A stretch of DNA of 64,000 nucleotides. Origin: Isoetes taiwanensis (Eukaryota; Streptophyta; Lycopodiopsida; Isoetales; Isoetaceae). Positions 60,277 to 64,000 of this stretch are shown one piece after another. The position numbers and the translations under genes are program-made. The stretch lies in NCBI GenBank assembly GCA_021234155.1, contig JAJEKV010000003.1, forward strand, positions 29,061,166 to 29,125,165. Direction: 5' to 3'. The notes below the pieces were generated by a model, which saw nothing but the letters and a program-made list of their open reading frames with translations, was not told the DNA's origin and did not search any database. The number at the start of each line of letters is the position of its first letter. Within the stretch, counting starts at the first letter, position 1.

Positions 60277-60403
60277 AATAAATACGAAATATTTCCGGCC
60301 GGCGAGTATTAAATACGAAAAATACGTATTTTTCCCAAAAATACGTATTTTTGGACTTTATACGTCTGAAAAAATAATTTCATACGTACAGAACCTATCC
60401 CTG

Positions 60404-60411
60404 CATAGAAC
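60404..60411. repeat. hAT target-site duplication, right
   Basis: catagaac, identical to 48317-48324. Confidence 0.95.
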
Positions 60412-60839
60412 AGAACAATAGAATATCATCTAATCTATCTACCTAACATACATGGTTAGGTTCTTTCGTTAGATGCTGAGTTCTTGGCATCTATAAGGCC
60501 TCTAAGGCTAATCTAACATACTAACTCGGCCTAATGTCGGACTGAAAGTCGGCATTTCCTGATCCTTGGATTGCTCCAGCTCCTCAGAATGCGTCCACGC
60601 TTCTGTTCGACTGAAGATGATCAAATTCGAAAGGTTTGTTGTGCAAAGACAGCTTAGCAACGTCTGGCAAGGTGGAATGGCACAGACATTGGCAAACCAG
60701 CTCTTGGACACTGGAACCCGAAAAGGAAAAGTTTAGGGTTCCAATCTCTTTTACATGACCCTTTTAGGGTTAGGGCCAAAAGGTCATGTAGGGTTTTGCC
60801 ACGTGGCAAAAATGGGGTTATATGAACATTATAAGGACA
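60412..60839 (-). mobile_element. Gypsy-family LTR (copy 2), 5' part
   Basis: Continuation of 47512-48324 across the hAT element. Reverse-complemented it shows AAAGAACCTAAC and TAGATTAGATGATATT..TTGTTCT, matching 61630-61665, and GGAGC..CCAAGGATCAGG, matching 61508-61528. A Helitron 3' end in opposite orientation abuts it at 60840. Confidence 0.7.
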
Positions 60840-61042
60840 CTAGTAATGGTGCCCAGCGTTGCTGGGTGTAAGTTAGAAACTTGTAAACGATTAGCCAGCA
60901 ATGCTCCTAAGATGGAAGGTGTTGAACTGCCCTTTTAAGGCTAGATGCTTTTCACTTTTCAAAGCTTCTGCAAGATCATTTGTACAATGCAATAATAGCT
61001 CGTAATAGGGTGTGCATTGAGGTTGAAGTCAAGGTGCAAAAG
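60840..61042 (-). mobile_element. Truncated Helitron 3' end
   Basis: On the minus strand it ends with a hairpin GCCCAGC..GCTGGGT (60851-60867, one G:T pair), then ATTA-CTAG at 60843-60840 before a T. The family is the same as 47511 and 58904. Only about 200 bases remain before the LTR at 61043; no 5' end is seen. Confidence 0.7.
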
Positions 61043-62604
61043 TGTGACGTTCCAGCACAGTATACGGTCCCAGGATATATACTGTACTGCCTCGTCACGC
61101 GTACACGCCATCCCGACTGACGTGTACGCCGACGTGTAGCCAAGCAAGTAGCACCCTAGGGGGCAACTTGCAAGGTGTGTGCATTTATTAATATGCACAT
61201 TTACCCATGTGCACATGTATCCAAGTGTACACATTTACCGACTTAGTTATTAAAGGCAAGTGGGCCATACCCAATTATCCCACATGCTTAAAGGGATAAT
61301 GGGAAACCCTAGCCCTAACCCTTTGTCTATATAGGTAAAGAAAACCTAAACTTGCTATTTTTGTTCATGCCATTTTAGGGCTCTGTTTTGCTTGCCCCAG
61401 GAGCAAAACCCACCTCCCAAACTCTGTTTGAGCGATCTAGCTTATTAGTTCCCCTTTCTAGCTTCATCTTCTAGCAGTTCAGCAGGATGGTCGAGTTCAG
61501 AACAGGAGGAGCGAGCCAAGGATCAGGTATTTTGTCAATTGAATAGCTTAAACCGCCTCCAAGTCATTGAAAGCCTATTAAATTGCCCATAGTAGCCATC
61601 TAGATCTCTAGATACCCAGTCCTAACTAAAGAACCTAACTCTATGATATAGATTAGATCTTGTTCTTTAGTTCTTCTGTGATATGTATGATGATGTATCT
61701 CTGTGAACTCATTGTATTGGGAAGGGGGGTAGAGACCTTAAAGCCTGGTAGTTGATGCTCCTAGCGAGCCTCTTTAGTGCACTGTAAATTCGGCCCGTGT
61801 GCAAGAGCCACACCTGGTTGTGGGTGAAGGGGCCAGACTGGCTTATAAGGAGGTTCATGTCCTGACTCATGAACGATCCCTCTGGTGTGTAAAGTCTACC
61901 AGGGATCATTGTGAACTAGGTCTAATGGCTTGCCACTGCGTGTGGGCAAGGCATCGGCTCGACACCCGTGGAGTGATGCGTAACTCTCCATTGGGTTCAA
62001 GTCGAATAAGGGCAGTGGCCCTCTAGTCACCTTGAGTCAGCATGTATATCTCTGGAGGGAGTGATCCCCACCTGCCCCATCAAAACTGGGGAGATGCAAC
62101 CCAGGAATAGCCCCTTTGGCTATGCATCCGGCTGGCTACAGTCAGGTCCCAACACTTTTCAACCTACTCTGCAAAGTGTGCACAGGAGGGGCGGATGGAG
62201 TGGACTACCCTAAGCCATGTTCTTATGCCAGCCAAATCCATTGCCATGAATTCTGTCTGCAATGACCTCTGGAGGCCCAAGCCGTCAGTAATCCCCTTGA
62301 GTCTGAGCCTTGGGTAGGATTCCCATATGTGATGTACTGATCTTTGTCTATGCAGATATGTGATGAGCCATCCTTCAAGATGGTTATGTGATGTTGATGT
62401 TGTATACTGACATGTATGTTTACGCTTTCGCAGCTAGGTAGGCCCTGAGGGAGACAGGGTAAATGACCCCTTCATTCTTCCCACTGGAACTCACCAAGGT
62501 TACAGTGATACGTGGAGGGCCCTGTATCAGTATGGAGCTGGTATGGGGGATGAACTCCTGTTCGTATACGGTGAATGCACCGTATATGAGTAGGGGACGT
62601 CACA
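61043..62604 (+). mobile_element. Gypsy-family LTR (copy 3), intact ends
   Basis: It starts TGTGACGT and ends ACGTCACA (short inverted ends, TG..CA) and is followed within two bases by a tRNA primer site. Length is 1562 bp. It has a TATA box at 61328 (TATATAGG), and carries TTGGGAAGGGGGGTAGAGAC near 61717. The two other LTR copies in this window (28580-30100 and 47512-48324/60412-60839) align to it. Only about 100 bases of its own interior follow before opposite-strand pol sequence starts. Confidence 0.85.
61328..61335 (+). promoter_or_regulatory. LTR TATA box
   Basis: TATATAGG in TTTGTCTATATAGGTAAAG, about 285 bases inside the LTR, where a U3 promoter is expected. Confidence 0.6.
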
Positions 62605-62605
62605 G

Positions 62606-62617
62606 TGGTATCAGAGC
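62606..62617 (+). other. Primer-binding site, tRNA-iMet type
   Basis: TGGTATCAGAGC, complementary to the 3' end of plant initiator-methionine tRNA, one base after the LTR end at 62604. Standard for plant LTR retrotransposons. Confidence 0.9.
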
Positions 62618-62712
62618 AATGTTCTTGGAGACCAAGAGCAAAACACTGGCCATGCTCCCAGTAGTACTAACTTGATAGAGTTCTCAAACCTCGAAAAAAG
62701 TGGGAAAATTTT

Positions 62713-64000
62713 TTCTTATTGACAATGATCTTCAATGGACTTGCTGTAGACTAGAATGTCGTCGAAGAATACAATGACAAATTTATCTAAGAACTCCCTG
62801 AAGATGTCGTTCATGAGACGCATGAAAGTTGCCGGGGCATTCGATAAGCCAAAGGGCATTACCGTAAATTCGAAGTGCCCGTACCGCGTTCTGAAGGCGG
62901 TCTTATGGATATCTTCTTCCTTTATCCTTATTTGGTGGTAACCCGACCTTAAGTCAATCTTAGAGAAAACTTTCGCTCCTTGGAGCTGATCCATCAAATC
63001 ATCTGCCCTTGGCAGCGCATACTTATTCTTTATCATCTGTTTGTTAAGCTGGCGATAATCTATACACATTCTTAGACTCCCGTCTTTCTTCTTTGCGAAG
63101 AGTATGGGTGCTCCAAAAGGAGACACACTTGCTCTAATGAATCCAAGGTCAAGCAATTCCTGCAGCTTCTTCTTGAGCTCTATCAACTCTGGGGTGCTCA
63201 TTCTGTAAGGTGCCTTGCTAGTAGGTTTAGCATCTAGAGCTAGTATGATTTCACACTCTACACCCCTATAAGGTGGTAGCTGACGGATTTGATCCGAAAA
63301 TACATCATTGAACTCCCTAATGAGCCTTGCTACTGGCTAGGGCAACTGATTCCCACTTAGGTTACTTCCCTTCTCTTTAGTTGGTTCAATTGCCTCTAAC
63401 CTCAGAATATAATCCACCTTATTTCTTACTATACTTTTTCTTAGCTGCTTCATAGAAATGCACTGCACAGGAGAAGCTACCTTCTTACCTTTTACTATGA
63501 ATCTGTTGTCGTCCGACGCCGTCATGGAGATCTGTTATGCTCGCAGTCAATCATCGCTTTAGCTGGCTTTAGCAACTCCATTCCTACTATAAGGTCATAC
63601 TTTCCAATATCCATGACCTCTGCCCCCATCGACCACTTGCTTCCACTAAGGTCTATGTCAAATGTGATCCTCCTCCCCTTAATGTGGCGAATGACACCGC
63701 TTGTCATGCTAACTGGCCTTGGCTTTGACTTCAAGACTTTATTCTTCATTAGGGCAGCAAGCCTAGGAGAGGCAAAGTTGTGGGAGCTACCTGTATCTAT
63801 CAAGACTAGGTATGGATTGCTATCTATGATTCCCTCAACCGAAATGACTGTGGACTGATTTTCAACATCACCTGACTCAATAGCTGCACAAATATGGCAC
63901 TCACCATCTATGAAATCTTGCGCTTCCTGCTGGTCGTCCTCTTCGTCATCTCCTTCGGTTGGTGACTCCCAATCTGCAAGTTCTGCCAACGCTGCCTGCA
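62713..64000 (-). pseudogene. Ty3/gypsy protease-reverse transcriptase, truncated and broken
   Basis: The polyprotein enters from the right edge. The aspartic protease has the active site LVLIDTGSSHNF in 63989-63522. The frame slips near 63522 and continues as MTASDDNRFIVKGKKV to a TAG at 63337-63339. The same frame resumes with [17 protein letters not shown] and then the reverse transcriptase: [56 protein letters not shown] and the catalytic [12 protein letters not shown]. It stops at 62716, a few residues after the FFDD box, where typical elements continue to RNase H and integrase. So the 3' part was lost at the junction with the plus-strand LTR leader. Gag lies outside the window. Confidence 0.9.

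Larger units (their letters stand above)
48325..60403 (+). mobile_element. Large hAT transposon with kinase and RING cargo
   Basis: The ends are CAGTGATAGGTTC on the left and CAGGGATAGGTTC (inverted) on the right, 12 of 13 bases alike. They are flanked by the exact 8-bp duplication catagaac. Just inside each end are AT-rich AATACGT motifs and then a dense array of TTCGCGTAAGCGAA motifs. The element contains a BED/DUF659/hAT transposase on the plus strand and, on the minus strand, a RING-like and a kinase-like gene. Total length is 12,079 bp, of which about 3.3 kb (55630-58931) is a later MITE-plus-Helitron insertion, so the original was about 8.8 kb. It lies in a minus-strand gypsy LTR. The transposase is broken, so this copy is probably immobile unless helped in trans. 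Confidence 0.95.

Noticed and set aside
63337-63339. Programmed TAG readthrough between protease and reverse transcriptase
   Set aside because: Gypsy readthrough stops normally lie at the gag-pol border; this one sits inside pol next to a frameshift, so decay is simpler.

Overview
This window is land-plant nuclear DNA, almost all of it transposable elements and decayed genes. The plant signs are a decayed PLS-type pentatricopeptide repeat (PPR) gene, a UbiB/ABC1 kinase fragment with GT-AG introns, Ty3/gypsy LTRs with a tRNA-iMet primer site, an L1-type LINE, Helitrons and a BED/DUF659/hAT-dimerisation transposase. A repeat-rich fern or lycophyte is my guess, but nothing fixes the species. I see no tRNA, rRNA, CRISPR array or bacterial operon.

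Layout, left half. An 8.4-kb repeat (1-8365) recurs in the same orientation at 31158-39531. It holds a minus-strand decayed gene with a DUF7869-like (GHTHEDVDALF) domain, a TATA-driven acidic ORF and a Helitron-like 5' end. Between the copies (8.4-31.1 kb) lie an LTR/LINE/copia graveyard, a TIR MITE, tandem repeats, an L1-type reverse-transcriptase remnant and the PPR pseudogene. After copy B come decayed coding sequence of unknown kind, an FCP1/NIF-like phosphatase domain, and two correctly spliced exons of a UbiB/ABC1 (ADCK1-like) kinase. These end at a clear Helitron 3' terminus at 47511, so 31513-47511 may be one gene-capturing Helitron of about 16 kb.

Layout, right half. The clearest object is a 12,079-bp hAT transposon (48325-60403). 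It has matching ends, an exact 8-bp target duplication (catagaac) and arrays of a TTCGCGTAAGCGAA motif inside both ends. It carries a hAT transposase on the plus strand and, pointing towards it, two cargo genes: a coiled-coil/RING-like protein and a protein-kinase-like protein. The element sits in a minus-strand gypsy LTR. A 195-bp foldback CACTA-like MITE (3-bp TTA duplication) has split the first codons of the kinase gene, and a 3.1-kb Helitron has in turn inserted into the MITE at an A/T site. Four layers can therefore be ordered in time. The right edge holds a further gypsy LTR with primer site on the plus strand, running head-on into a truncated gypsy protease/reverse transcriptase on the minus strand.

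Caution: where the two 8.4-kb copies can be compared, differences pile up at CAG/CTG trinucleotides, the plant CHG-methylation context, and look like consensus errors rather than mutations. Frameshifts in roughly 1-44.6 kb outside the PPR gene may therefore be partly artefact. The hAT region looks much cleaner.
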